Shown here piece by piece: positions 8,458 through 17,666 of a stretch of 64,000 bases of DNA. A program made the translations under genes and the position numbers. The stretch is from Lactobacillus iners DSM 13335 (GTDB lineage Bacteria > Bacillota > Bacilli > Lactobacillales > Lactobacillaceae): positions 62,001 to 126,000 of the forward strand of contig NZ_GG700811.1 in assembly GCF_000160875.1 (NCBI RefSeq), read 5' to 3'. How positions within the stretch are numbered: position 1 is the first letter of the stretch; each line of letters starts with the position of its first letter. The notes beneath the pieces are model-generated. The model saw only the letters and a list, made by a program, of their open reading frames with translations, searched no databases and was not told the DNA's origin.

Positions 8458-9411
8458 ATGATAGAATATCAAAATGTTTCAAAAAAAATTAATAGAAAAA
8501 CATCTTTGAAAAATGGATCTTTAAATATCAATAATGGAGATTTGCTGGTTATTGTCGGTTCTAATGATAGTTGTAAAAAAATAATTATTAGACTTTTGAA
8601 TCGCCTAATCGAAGCTGATGAGGGTGATATATGGTTTAATCATAAAAAAATTACCGATTACACTATTAAGGATTTGAGATCCAAAATTAGTTACGTTAGT
8701 ACACAAGCTAATTTGTTTAATAATTTAAATATTTACCAAAATTTGACTATTAGTTTAGATAAAAATATTTCTGGTCAAGATAAGCAAACCATAGCCAATA
8801 CATTGTTAGAATTGATTGATATGGATAACCAATGTTTGAATATGAAACCGCACGAATTGACATATTTTGAACAAAAAAAGATTAGTTTAGCACGTGCTTT
8901 TGCAATTAATCCGCAAGTAGTTTTATTAGATGATAGTTTTGATGAAATGGATAAAATCAGTCAAATCAAACTTCACGAATTGTTGGTTAGGTTAAAGAAA
9001 CATTTTCATACTACTATTTTGATGACAACTGATGATATTGCTGATGCATTAAAATTGGGTAGTTCAATTGTTATTGTTAATGATTCAAAAATTGAACAAG
9101 TAGGTACTGCACGAGATATCTCACAACATCCAGCAAATCTATTTGTTAAGCAATTATTAGAGAACAATCATATTGGTGTATCATTTGATTTGGAAACATT
9201 GCTAAAGAGTGAATTAGGTGTTAATCCACGTTATTATCCTAAAACTGATATGCTAGTTAGGTATCATGTATATAATTTTAAAGATCTAGTTAAAGATTGT
9301 TCAAATCATCCAGATTCTTTATTTATTGCTGAGACGGATTTTGGTGAATTCTTAATTGAACCAAAGCGTGTTTGGAATTTTCTATTAAAGAGGTTGTCTA
9401 CCAATGATTGA
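8458..9411 (+). CDS. OpuCA-type ABC ATPase with degenerate catalytic motifs
   Basis: 317 residues. By length, overall pattern and its partner gene it is the ATP-binding subunit of an OpuC/betaine-carnitine-choline importer with a C-terminal CBS-like extension. The catalytic motifs are altered. Walker A at 34-41 reads GSNDSCKK: the Lys is kept, but the preceding Gly and following Thr/Ser are lost. The signature at about 134-139 is LTYFEQ instead of LSGGQQ. In Walker B LLDDS the catalytic Glu is Asp. The switch His is replaced in MTTDD. The Q-loop Gln (83) remains. I use ATG 8458 with GGAG seven bases before it; a GTG at 8446 overlaps that site. The gene overlaps the next by 8 bases. See findings. 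Confidence 0.8.
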   Translation: MIEYQNVSKKINRKTSLKNGSLNINNGDLLVIVGSNDSCKKIIIRLLNRLIEADEGDIWFNHKKITDYTIKDLRSKISYVSTQANLFNNLNIYQNLTISLDKNISGQDKQTIANTLLELIDMDNQCLNMKPHELTYFEQKKISLARAFAINPQVVLLDDSFDEMDKISQIKLHELLVRLKKHFHTTILMTTDDIADALKLGSSIVIVNDSKIEQVGTARDISQHPANLFVKQLLENNHIGVSFDLETLLKSELGVNPRYYPKTDMLVRYHVYNFKDLVKDCSNHPDSLFIAETDFGEFLIEPKRVWNFLLKRLSTND

Positions 9412-10912
9412 TAATATATTAAATTTAAAACAAACATCTATAGTTTTGAACTTTTTGATGGATGAGATGACTATATTGTTTGTTTCTTTTGTTGTTTCTA
9501 GTTTATTGGCATTATTACTGCATAAATGTGCTCGCTTGACTAAGGTTATTAATTGGTTATTTAAGTTAATTTTAGTTGTACCAATCTTTTTGCTTATAGC
9601 TTGGATCTTTATCAAACATAATATAGTTTTAACTATATATCTATATTGGATTATAGGATCGGCATTTGCGACCTGTGTGTTATTTCCAGTTATAAACAAT
9701 GCTTTTACCAAAATAAATCCCGAATTAAAGACCACGGCGGTTGCTTTGGGGCTTAGCAAAAAGAAAATTTTCTTTAAAATAGAGTTGCCATTAGTTATTG
9801 CTGATATTATTGGCGGTTTAAAGAAAATAGTGTTTTATTCATCCATTTGGTTGCTGATAATCAATTTGATTAGTATTAGAAATTGTAGTCAAATTAGTTT
9901 AATTCATTTTTCCAAAATTCAATGTAATATAGCTATAGTTTTGACATTATCGGTTTTATTACTAAATTTCATTTTTTGCTTAGTTAAGCTTTTTAATGCA
10001 AAATTTCAGTGGATGTTTTTAATCATAGTTCTTCTTTTCGGTATAGTAAGTTTAGGAGCATATTCATTAAATAATATTAAAACTGTTGCAAATAGTGCAA
10101 AAAGTGAGCAAATAATCATTGCTAGTAAAGATGATAGTCAATTTGATATTATTGCTAATATGTACAAGATATTGCTGGAAAAAAATAAAAAGTATCATGT
10201 TACTTTTAGTAGAAGAAAAGATGATCGTCAGATTTTAAAAGAATTAAGAAATGGAAACATTGATATTTATCCTGAAGAAACTAGAAAGGTTTTTTCATTA
10301 ATTGATAATAGCGACAAAAAATTTGCTAACATTGATGAATTATATCGTTATACAAGAGATATTTTGTATAAGCAAGATTTGATATATATGACACCGATGG
10401 CTTACCATAACAATTATGTTTTAATTGCAGATAAAGAATTTGCCAAGCAAAATAAGATTACAAAAATTAGTGATTTACAGAAATATAAATCTAAATTGGT
10501 AGTAGGGATGTTTAAAGATTTTGCTTATTCTTCTAATGGATATGAGGGATTGAAAGATGTTTATAAATTGGATTTTCCAAAAATGAGCGTGACAACAGCT
10601 GATCAATGTTATGAGAAACTAAGAAAGCGTCAAGTCAATTTAATTGCTGCAACGTCTAATGATCCAGAGATTAAGAAAAATAACTTATTGATTTTAAATG
10701 ATGATAAATATTATTTTGTACCTTATCAAGTAGCACCGATTATTACTAAAAGATTTGCAAAAAAACATCATCAAGTCGTTAAAATAATTGAAAAATTAGC
10801 AGGAAAAATTACAGATGATGAGATGATACAATTAGAAACCCAAGTTAAACTTGAGCATAAAAATGCTGCTAAAGTAGCTAAAGCATTTTTGCAAAGAAAT
10901 AAATTAATCTAG
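9404..10912 (+). CDS. OpuC-type permease fused to substrate-binding domain
   Basis: 502 residues. N-terminal permease of about six helices with an EAA-type loop (ALGLSKKKIFFKIELPL, about residues 113-129), then from about residue 235 an OpuAC/OpuCC-like binding domain. That domain has the usual layout: IIIASKDDSQFD at its start, DIYPEETRK where transporters have DLYPEYTG, and a C-terminal helix QRNKLI. Fused permease-binding proteins for quaternary amines are normal in lactobacilli. The binding-site aromatic positions appear changed, in line with its degenerate ATPase partner. The ATG overlaps the ATPase gene by 8 bases, so both are made together. A terminator follows directly. Confidence 0.82.
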   Translation: MIDNILNLKQTSIVLNFLMDEMTILFVSFVVSSLLALLLHKCARLTKVINWLFKLILVVPIFLLIAWIFIKHNIVLTIYLYWIIGSAFATCVLFPVINNAFTKINPELKTTAVALGLSKKKIFFKIELPLVIADIIGGLKKIVFYSSIWLLIINLISIRNCSQISLIHFSKIQCNIAIVLTLSVLLLNFIFCLVKLFNAKFQWMFLIIVLLFGIVSLGAYSLNNIKTVANSAKSEQIIIASKDDSQFDIIANMYKILLEKNKKYHVTFSRRKDDRQILKELRNGNIDIYPEETRKVFSLIDNSDKKFANIDELYRYTRDILYKQDLIYMTPMAYHNNYVLIADKEFAKQNKITKISDLQKYKSKLVVGMFKDFAYSSNGYEGLKDVYKLDFPKMSVTTADQCYEKLRKRQVNLIAATSNDPEIKKNNLLILNDDKYYFVPYQVAPIITKRFAKKHHQVVKIIEKLAGKITDDEMIQLETQVKLEHKNAAKVAKAFLQRNKLI

Positions 10913-10929
10913 AGTGATGACTATTTATT

Positions 10930-10952
10930 AAAGAGCTGAGGCTCTTTTTTTT
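10930..10952 (+). terminator. Terminator of the OpuC-type operon
   Basis: Stem AAAGAGC/GCTCTTT with loop TGAG, then a T run. Confidence 0.9.
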
Positions 10953-10967
10953 ATTATAATTAATATA

Positions 10968-11013
10968 TTGCATGGTGTATGCATGTGTATATAATTAAAG
11001 TAAGCGTTTTAAA
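10968..11013 (+). promoter_or_regulatory. Promoter and cre-like site of the first pullulanase gene
   Basis: TTGCAT (10968-10973), 16-base spacer, perfect TATAAT (10990-10995); transcription should start near 11002. Over that point lies AGTAAGCGTTTTAA (10999-11012). It matches the catabolite-responsive element consensus WTGNNARCGNWWWCAW except at two positions (the T before the first G, and the C of CAW). A CcpA site over the start point would repress in the presence of preferred sugars. Confidence 0.7.
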
Positions 11014-11041
11014 AACTGAAGAAGGGTTTTTGGAAAAGGTT

Positions 11042-12967
11042 ATGGAAAAGCATGTATTGAAAAAATTTTACGGATTAACTTCTCCTGAATTTGATAGAGA
11101 AAATTACTACGGTGGGTCTGATTTAGGACTTAGTTTTGAAAAAGACAAAGTTATCTTTAAAATATGGTCGCCAATAGCTGATACAGTTACTGTTAGACTT
11201 TATCATGATTTAAATAATAATAGTATAAGTGATCGTGAAATTACCCTGGATAAGGAAAATGCTGGAGTTTGGACTTGTATGATAAGCTCAAAATACATTG
11301 GTTGGGCATATGATTATAAATTCACATTTTGTGATGGCACTGTAACCTATGCTAATGATCCATATGCAGTTGCAGCTACGATCAATGGGGTTAGAAGTGT
11401 AATTATAGATATTGCTAAGATTGAAGTAAATGATCTAGTTAAGTTGCCGTCATTTACTAATCCTACTGATGCCATAATTTATGAAACCAGTGTACGTGAT
11501 ATTACTGCAGATAAAAATGGTGGTTTTAAATATCCAGGATTATTTTTAGGCCTTAGTGAAAAAAATACACATACGGCACAAGGTTATGCTACAGGTTTAT
11601 CATATTTAAAATCATTAGGTATAACTCATGTTCAATTACTGCCTATGTTTGATTTTGGTAGTTTAGATGAAGCTGATCCTAATCATAGTTATAATTGGGG
11701 CTATGATCCAATTAATTATAATGTACCTGAAGGAACTTATTCGACTGATCCAGCTGATCCTGTATGTAGAATTAAAGAAATGAAATATATGGTTAATGAA
11801 TTGCATCGGGCAGGAATAAGAGTTGTCATGGATGTAGTTTATAATCATGTTTTTGATATACATAAACAAGCCTTTGAACAGGTTGTACCAGGATATTATT
11901 TTAAGCATGATGAAAAAGGAAATATGATTGATGATATCGGAATGGGTAATGCTATTGCCAGCCAGCGATTAATGGTAAGAAAGTATATTGTCGATTCAAT
12001 TATATTTTGGATAAAGAATTATCATATAGATGGTTTTAGATTTGATACAATGGGAGTTTTAGATGTTGACACTATGAATTTAGTAGTAGAAGAGGCACAT
12101 AAAATTGATCCTGGTATTTTAATTTATGGCGAAGGATGGAATATTAAGCCAATTGAACGTCCATTAGAATCAGGACATGATCATGCAAGTTTGATGCCTA
12201 ACGTCGGTTTTTTTGGTGAAAATCTTCGAAATGCTGTGATTGGTGAAAGTGGGGAATATGCTGACTATCGCCCCGGCTTAGTTCAAGGTAATTTAGCTGA
12301 AGTTGGTGCAAGTGGTAAAAAATATTATGAGCAAGATGTATGCGAATTTGTTAAGGGCTTTATGGGTAGTAATGGTTTTCATACTTACATAGCACCTCAC
12401 CAACTCATTAATTATTCAACATGTCATGACAATTTTACATTATACGATGCTTTAATTGCTCATTTGCCTAATGCCAGTCGTCCAGAGATTATTAAGCGAG
12501 CCGAAATGTCTTTGGCTATGATTCTGCTTGCAGAAGGTGTCCCATTAATACATTCTGGTCAAGAATGTTTACGTACCAAAAATGGCAACGTAAATTCATA
12601 TAATGCACCCATCGAGGAAAATAAAATAGATTGGTTAAGAGTTGAACAAAATCAAGATCTAATCAAGTTTTTTAAGAAATTAGTTAATATACGTAAAAAA
12701 TATTCGATTTTCAGAATTGATGATTACCAAGAAATAAGTCGCATTGTACGACCATATGTTCTAAAACAAAATGGAATTTTTGCGTTTGAATATACTATGC
12801 CTACATGCAAATTGTACGTTTTGTTTAATATTAAAAATGAAACTCAGCTATTTAATCAAATTGATTTGAGTGGTGCAAAAGTCATATTGAGTAATGATAA
12901 TGATTTGATCTTATCTCAACATTCTTCTCTTGGTGCATTAAGTACTTCCATTGTCATTGTGAAATAA
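11042..12967 (+). CDS. Pullulanase-type glycogen/starch debranching enzyme (GH13), first copy
   Basis: Hydrolyses alpha-1,6 branches of pullulan, limit dextrins or glycogen. There is no signal peptide, so it acts inside the cell. About 641 residues: N-terminal CBM48-like domain (FKIWSPIADTVTVRLY), pullulanase signature YNWGYDPINYNVPEG, nucleophile region GFRFDTMG, acid-base Glu in YGEGWN, third carboxylate in TCHDNFTLYD, and a C-terminal beta domain. All three catalytic residues are present. The frame is open back to 10979, but that lies inside the promoter. ATG 11042 or TTG 11030 are the realistic starts. A cre-like site overlaps transcription start. It has a paralogue at 17667. Confidence 0.92.
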   Translation: MEKHVLKKFYGLTSPEFDRENYYGGSDLGLSFEKDKVIFKIWSPIADTVTVRLYHDLNNNSISDREITLDKENAGVWTCMISSKYIGWAYDYKFTFCDGTVTYANDPYAVAATINGVRSVIIDIAKIEVNDLVKLPSFTNPTDAIIYETSVRDITADKNGGFKYPGLFLGLSEKNTHTAQGYATGLSYLKSLGITHVQLLPMFDFGSLDEADPNHSYNWGYDPINYNVPEGTYSTDPADPVCRIKEMKYMVNELHRAGIRVVMDVVYNHVFDIHKQAFEQVVPGYYFKHDEKGNMIDDIGMGNAIASQRLMVRKYIVDSIIFWIKNYHIDGFRFDTMGVLDVDTMNLVVEEAHKIDPGILIYGEGWNIKPIERPLESGHDHASLMPNVGFFGENLRNAVIGESGEYADYRPGLVQGNLAEVGASGKKYYEQDVCEFVKGFMGSNGFHTYIAPHQLINYSTCHDNFTLYDALIAHLPNASRPEIIKRAEMSLAMILLAEGVPLIHSGQECLRTKNGNVNSYNAPIEENKIDWLRVEQNQDLIKFFKKLVNIRKKYSIFRIDDYQEISRIVRPYVLKQNGIFAFEYTMPTCKLYVLFNIKNETQLFNQIDLSGAKVILSNDNDLILSQHSSLGALSTSIVIVK

Positions 12968-12972
12968 TAGTT

Positions 12973-15231
12973 TTAGTTTTTGACAGTTATTTTTTTGTAA
13001 ATTACGTCAATAATTATTGCAGCTAATAAGCTAAAAAGAATTGCTAATCCAATTTCTGATAATGCTAATTGTTGAATGCCTAGACCCATTGCTGTTATTG
13101 TTAATGTAATGACTATATTGATTAATTGTGTAATATATACATATTTTGAAGGCAAGCTTTTCCAGAAATATGTTTTGGATCTAGTAATTAAAACTAGTAG
13201 CATAGCACTAAAAACTAAATATATATATATAATAGCTCCTATTTTGGCAGGGGCTATTTGTTTTTGAGTGCAAAAGTACAATAAAGCTAGACCTGACAAC
13301 ATAAAACCACTAGCTAGAGAGAATGCTCGTTTAGCTAATTTTAATATATCCCAATTTTCTGGATGATAACTTACATAGGTATTATCAGTTCCAATCATCA
13401 TTGTGACCATATTATTCATGATTGTATATATTACCATTGCATTTAGTGCCATCGGAATATAATTTAAGCAAATAAAACCTATGGTTAAAAGCATTGTTAA
13501 TTCTGCTGTTCTTGATAATTTGGTAAGTGACCAAGTAGTCATGCGATGATAAACTCGATGACCAGCATCTAAAATTTTAATAATCGGTGATAAACCGTCT
13601 TGCAATAAAACCATTTTGCTACTTTTCTTGGCAATATCGGTTGCATTATGCATAGCAATGCCAACTTCGGCTTGTTTTAATGCAGGAGCATCATTAACGC
13701 CATCACCAGTCATCCCAACTATAAAGCCTTTTTGTTGTAACAATTTTACTATAAATAGTTTATCTTCTGGTAATACATCAGCAATCCCGGCTAGTTCATG
13801 AATATTTAGATTTTCAGTGAAATTATTAATTGAGATTACTTTCCCTTGTAATCCAACTTGAGTAGCTATACTTTGTGCAGTTTTTTGATTATCGCCAGTT
13901 AGCATAATGGCTTTGATACCACGATTTTTAATTTCTTGTAATGTTGTGATAGCATCAGGGCGAATTGTATCTTTTAGGATGAAAATCCCAGCTAATTTAT
14001 TATTGATTAAGAAAGCTACGCTACGTCCATTTTCAAAACTTATTTGACCAATTTTTTCAATTGACGTTGTATCCAATTGGGAAAGTTGTTTAAAAGAACC
14101 TAATTTTAAGTCTAAATTACCAACTTGAGCCTGTGAATAGCCTTTATCAGATGTAAATGAAATATACTTATCTGCTTTAATTAATTTAATATTTTTTTGC
14201 TTGAGAAAAGTAAATATAGCATCGTCAATAATCCCACTATTTTTTTCGTCTAAGGTAGCACTAACATATGATAGAACTTCTTTGTCAGCTTTTTGGCATA
14301 AGTTGTACCATTTAAAAACAGATGTTTTATTTTCAGTAATTGTACCTGTCTTATCCAATAAAAGTAGATTTAGATTAGCTGCATCTTGAATGCCAGTTAA
14401 GTCAGCTGTTAAAACACCTTCTTGACTTAATTTAGTAGCTTCAAAAGAGTTAGAGAGTGCAAATGTTGATGGCATAGCGACAGGAATAGAAGCTATAAAC
14501 ATCATCGCTAAGAAAGGAAGCATATCTAAAATATTTTTACCATGAATAATTGCAAAAAAGATTAAAATTAAAGTTAAAATCCCATCTAATAGGCAAAGAT
14601 AATATATTATTGTGGTTAACAGTTTTTGTAAATGACCAGGAGCTGCGGAAGTGTTGATTAAGTTGATAGTTTTACCGTTTCGTGAATTTTTTCCTGTAGC
14701 AATAATAGTTGCTAAAGCTTCGCCTTTGATAACTATACTTCCACCAAAAATGGTTTCTGTTTCTTTTTTGGCAATTAGGTTGCTTTCACCACTTATGGCA
14801 CTTTGGTCTACTTGAAGATTTCCTTGTACAAGTTTGGCATCTGCACCTAATATATCACCCTTTTTTAAACTAATTAAATCGCCAATAACTAAAAACTTTG
14901 CATCAATTTGTTTCCAAATATTATCTCTCTTAACGATAACTAGGGGATTTAATTTGTGAGCAATCATATTAAGTACTTTACGTGATTTCTTTTTCTGTGT
15001 AGCTCCGTTAAATGCTGCAAATAATAGCATTAAGAGTACAAAAAATGATTGGATCCATTTACCTAAAAAACATTCTAGTATTAAAGCAGCTTCTAATATC
15101 CAAGCAGATATATTCCATAATTTAGAAGCAAATGCTTGCCAAAAATTGTATTTTGGATCTGGTACATCATTTAGACCATCAATTTTCAAACGCTTATCTG
15201 CTTCTTTTTGTGTTAAACCTTTAATTTCCAT
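12973..15231 (-). CDS. Proton-pumping P-type ATPase (type IIIA)
   Basis: Membrane pump that uses ATP to move protons out of the cell. About 752 residues: N-terminal cation-ATPase domain (GLTQKEADKRL), M4 helix with IPVAMPSTFALS, phosphorylation motif LLDKTGTITEN, hinge MTGDGVNDAPALKQAEVG, and a C-terminal membrane domain ending without a regulatory tail. The short length and motif set fit the plasma-membrane H+-ATPase class found in some lactobacilli, where it would complement the F-type ATPase in acid. ATG 15231 (MEIKGLT) has GAGG before it; the frame is open nine codons further. It is convergent with the pullulanase gene, only 5 bases apart. Other cation specificity cannot be excluded. Confidence 0.88.
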   Translation of the reverse strand: MEIKGLTQKEADKRLKIDGLNDVPDPKYNFWQAFASKLWNISAWILEAALILECFLGKWIQSFFVLLMLLFAAFNGATQKKKSRKVLNMIAHKLNPLVIVKRDNIWKQIDAKFLVIGDLISLKKGDILGADAKLVQGNLQVDQSAISGESNLIAKKETETIFGGSIVIKGEALATIIATGKNSRNGKTINLINTSAAPGHLQKLLTTIIYYLCLLDGILTLILIFFAIIHGKNILDMLPFLAMMFIASIPVAMPSTFALSNSFEATKLSQEGVLTADLTGIQDAANLNLLLLDKTGTITENKTSVFKWYNLCQKADKEVLSYVSATLDEKNSGIIDDAIFTFLKQKNIKLIKADKYISFTSDKGYSQAQVGNLDLKLGSFKQLSQLDTTSIEKIGQISFENGRSVAFLINNKLAGIFILKDTIRPDAITTLQEIKNRGIKAIMLTGDNQKTAQSIATQVGLQGKVISINNFTENLNIHELAGIADVLPEDKLFIVKLLQQKGFIVGMTGDGVNDAPALKQAEVGIAMHNATDIAKKSSKMVLLQDGLSPIIKILDAGHRVYHRMTTWSLTKLSRTAELTMLLTIGFICLNYIPMALNAMVIYTIMNNMVTMMIGTDNTYVSYHPENWDILKLAKRAFSLASGFMLSGLALLYFCTQKQIAPAKIGAIIYIYLVFSAMLLVLITRSKTYFWKSLPSKYVYITQLINIVITLTITAMGLGIQQLALSEIGLAILFSLLAAIIIDVIYKKITVKN

Positions 15232-15309
15232 AAAAACCTCAAACTTTTTCAAATGCATGACTATTAGATAAGTTTAACGCAGATTTTAATTTTTAACAAA
15301 AATCTTTTA

Positions 15310-15337
15310 TTGCCATTTAAATGAAAATTGATATAAT
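15310..15337 (+). promoter_or_regulatory. Promoter of tRNA-Ser
   Basis: TTGCCA (15310-15315), 16-base spacer, TATAAT (15332-15337); the tRNA starts 16 bases later. Confidence 0.8.
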
Positions 15338-15353
15338 TGGTAGTGTCACACGT

Positions 15354-15440
15354 GGTGAGTTGGCAGAGTGGTAATGCACCGGACTCGAAATCCGGCGAAC
15401 CGATTTTATCGGCGCGCAGGTTCAAATCCTGTACTCACCT
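15354..15440 (+). tRNA. tRNA-Ser (anticodon CGA)
   Basis: 87 bases with a long variable arm, as in serine tRNAs. Acceptor GGTGAGT/ACTCACC, D stem GCA/TGC, anticodon stem CCGGA/TCCGG with loop CTCGAAA (CGA), variable arm with CCGA/TCGG, T stem GCAGG/CCTGT. Base 73 reads T, where the serine-tRNA discriminator is usually G. CCA is not encoded. Confidence 0.95.
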
Positions 15441-15451
15441 TAAGATTTGAG

Positions 15452-15490
15452 GAGGTTATCATTTTGGTGTTAACCTCTTTTAGTTTTTTT
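15452..15490 (+). terminator. Terminator after tRNA-Ser
   Basis: Stem GAGGTTA (15452-15458) / TAACCTC (15471-15477), then a T-rich tract. Confidence 0.75.
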
Positions 15491-15514
15491 TGCTAACTTT
15501 ACATAAAAAAGATT

Positions 15515-16090
15515 ATGTGTATATGGAATTTTATCATGGAATTATTTATATTGATTTTAGTATTTTTGCATCTTGTAATGTTGAATAAGATGCAAAATAT
15601 GGATGATGTAACCAAAATGACAAAAGATGTAACTGTAAAATTCAAGTTGCTATGGAAAATTATAACTTATGTATTTTCGCCTATTGATATTATGTTATTT
15701 TGTATATTTGTCAGTACGATTTTATGGATAAATGGAAATTCGAAGTTAGCATGTTGGTTTTTATTATCGCTGATTTTGACTGATGTAGTAGGGATAGCAT
15801 TAAAAATTGCAATCAAGCAAAAAAGACCGACCAATAGCATATGTCATAGGAAAGGTTATAGTTTTCCTAGTGGTCATGTTTTATCAGCTATGACTTTAAT
15901 ATATTTGCTGATTTTTACTTTTAATCTTGAAAAAAATATAATTTGGCTTTGCATATTTAATTTGCTGTTACTGGGTATTATTTCGTCGCGAATTTTTTTA
16001 AGGCAACATCATTTACTAGACGTTATAGCTTCTTTAGTTTTAAGCAGAATTTGTTTTTTGATAGCTATTTTTATATGGCGAATTTTGTAA
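15515..16090 (+). CDS. PAP2-family membrane phosphatase
   Basis: About six membrane helices, 191 residues from ATG 15515. A second ATG at 15536 (MELFILIL) has a slightly better GGAA ribosome site and may be the true start. The three acid-phosphatase motifs are intact: KIAIKQKRP (KX6RP), SFPSGH, and SRIFLRQHHLLD (SRX5HX3D). Such enzymes dephosphorylate lipid phosphates or undecaprenyl pyrophosphate (BcrC/PgpB type). The sequence does not say which. Monocistronic between tRNA-Ser and eno. Confidence 0.9.
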   Translation: MCIWNFIMELFILILVFLHLVMLNKMQNMDDVTKMTKDVTVKFKLLWKIITYVFSPIDIMLFCIFVSTILWINGNSKLACWFLLSLILTDVVGIALKIAIKQKRPTNSICHRKGYSFPSGHVLSAMTLIYLLIFTFNLEKNIIWLCIFNLLLLGIISSRIFLRQHHLLDVIASLVLSRICFLIAIFIWRIL

Positions 16091-16105
16091 TTAATTATTT
16101 TAGCA

Positions 16106-16134
16106 TTTACATATTGACAATCTAGGACTAAAAT
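16106..16134 (+). promoter_or_regulatory. Probable promoter of eno
   Basis: TTTACA (16106-16111), 17-base spacer, TAAAAT (16129-16134). This leaves a leader of about 100 bases before the start codon, in which I see no clear riboswitch or terminator. Confidence 0.6.
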
Positions 16135-16243
16135 ATTGACTGTAAGTTAAGTGGGTGTTAATCCCAAGTGACGATAGAATAGGTTGAACTTTGTATATTT
16201 TAATCTTTTCTTCGCCTCGATTATAAGGAGGACTTTTTAAATA

Positions 16244-17530
16244 ATGTTAAAATCAGTAATTGAAAATGTTCATGGTAGAGAAATTTTTGATTCACGTGGT
16301 AACCCAACTGTGGAAGCACAAGTTACACTTTCAAATGGTGTTGTAGCTATTGCTGAAGTTCCATCAGGTGCTTCAACTGGTGAAAATGAAGCTGTTGAAT
16401 TGCGTGATGGTGATTCACGTCTTGGTGGTAAAGGTGTTATGAAGGCTGTTAATAACATTAACACTGAAATTAATGCTGCATTAAAAGGTATGGATCCATA
16501 TAACCAAGCATTAATTGATCAAACTATGATTGACTTGGACGGTACTCCAAACAAGGGTCGCTTAGGTGCTAATGCTATTTTGGGCGTTTCTATGGCTGTT
16601 GCACGTGCTGCTGCTTTAGATTGTCACCAACCATTATATAGATATCTTGGTGGAACTGATCTTGAAATGCCACAAACTTTCCACAATGTTATTAATGGTG
16701 GTGAGCATGCTGATAATGGTATCGATATTCAAGAGTTTATGATTACTCCTGTTAAGAAGACATCATTCCGCGATGGTTTTGAAAAGATTGTTAATACATA
16801 CCACACTTTGAAGAAAGTGCTTGAAGAAATGGGTTATGAAACTGGTTTAGGTGATGAAGGTGGTTTTGCACCTAACATGAAGAACTCTGAAGAAGCATTA
16901 AAAGCATTGCACGAAGCTATTATTAGAGCAGGTTACAAGCCTGGTGAAGATATTGCAATTGCATGTGACTGTGCTGCATCATACTTCTACAACAAGGAAG
17001 ATGGTAAGTATCACTTGGAAGGTAAAGTATTAGATGATGAGGAATTAGCAGAATACTACGATAAGTTGTTAGCAGAATTCCCAGAATTAATCTCTATGGA
17101 AGATCCTTATGATGAAAATGATGTTGAAGGTATGGTTAAATTTACTCAAACTCATAAAGATCGTTTACAAATTGTTTTGGATGACTTCATTTGTACTAAC
17201 CCTAAGCTTTTAAACAAAGCTATTCATGAAGGTGCTGGTAATGCATCATTAATTAAATTGAATCAAATTGGTTCTGTTACTGAAACATTGGAAACTGTTC
17301 GTCTTTCACGTAAGAATGGTTACAACACTATGATTTCTCACCGTTCAGGTGAAACTGGTGATACATTCATTGCTGACTTTGCTGTTGCAGTTAATGGTGG
17401 TCAATTAAAGACTGGTGCTCCAGCTCGTTCAGAACGTGTTGAGAAGTACAACCAATTATTAAGAATTGAAGAAGAACTTGGTGCTGGTGAAAGATTAGCA
17501 TTCTTCCCTGATAATGTGGATTTGGATTAA
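16244..17530 (+). CDS. eno: Enolase
   Basis: Converts 2-phosphoglycerate to phosphoenolpyruvate in glycolysis. 428 residues, full length. Motifs: HGREIFDSRGNPTVE (N-terminal), ASTGENEAVELRD, GDEGGFAP, metal ligands in EDPYDEND and LDDF, and SHRSGETGDTFIADF. AAGGAGG lies about 10 bases before ATG 16244. The gene uses more strongly preferred codons than its neighbours, as expected for a very highly expressed protein. Monocistronic with a promoter and a strong terminator. Lactobacilli often have more than one enolase. Confidence 0.99.
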   Translation: MLKSVIENVHGREIFDSRGNPTVEAQVTLSNGVVAIAEVPSGASTGENEAVELRDGDSRLGGKGVMKAVNNINTEINAALKGMDPYNQALIDQTMIDLDGTPNKGRLGANAILGVSMAVARAAALDCHQPLYRYLGGTDLEMPQTFHNVINGGEHADNGIDIQEFMITPVKKTSFRDGFEKIVNTYHTLKKVLEEMGYETGLGDEGGFAPNMKNSEEALKALHEAIIRAGYKPGEDIAIACDCAASYFYNKEDGKYHLEGKVLDDEELAEYYDKLLAEFPELISMEDPYDENDVEGMVKFTQTHKDRLQIVLDDFICTNPKLLNKAIHEGAGNASLIKLNQIGSVTETLETVRLSRKNGYNTMISHRSGETGDTFIADFAVAVNGGQLKTGAPARSERVEKYNQLLRIEEELGAGERLAFFPDNVDLD

Positions 17531-17547
17531 TTTATAGCTTAATTAGT

Positions 17548-17583
17548 AAAAAAACTTCCTACTTTTAGTGGGAAGTTTTTTTT
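17548..17583 (+). terminator. Terminator of eno
   Basis: Stem AAAAAACTTCC/GGAAGTTTTTT with a T run. Confidence 0.92.
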
Positions 17584-17610
17584 GCAATATTATTTTTATA
17601 CCAGTATAAT
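17582..17610 (+). promoter_or_regulatory. Promoter of the second pullulanase gene
   Basis: TTGCAA (17582-17587), 17-base spacer, perfect TATAAT (17605-17610). The -35 begins inside the T run of the eno terminator. The start region holds the short palindrome ATACGTAT, which could be part of an operator, but it does not fit the cre consensus. Confidence 0.8.
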
Positions 17611-17666
17611 GTTAATACGTATATTGATGTTAATTACCATTTTTAGCAAAAAGGAGCTTTAATTAT

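Noticed and set aside
9385..9759. 124-codon open frame on the minus strand over the OpuC-type permease gene
   Set aside because: Antisense to a clear coding gene; composition follows the reverse of the permease sequence.
17611..17630. cre site at the second pullulanase promoter
   Set aside because: Centre CG fits but the fixed G, A, C and A positions do not match; only a short palindrome remains.
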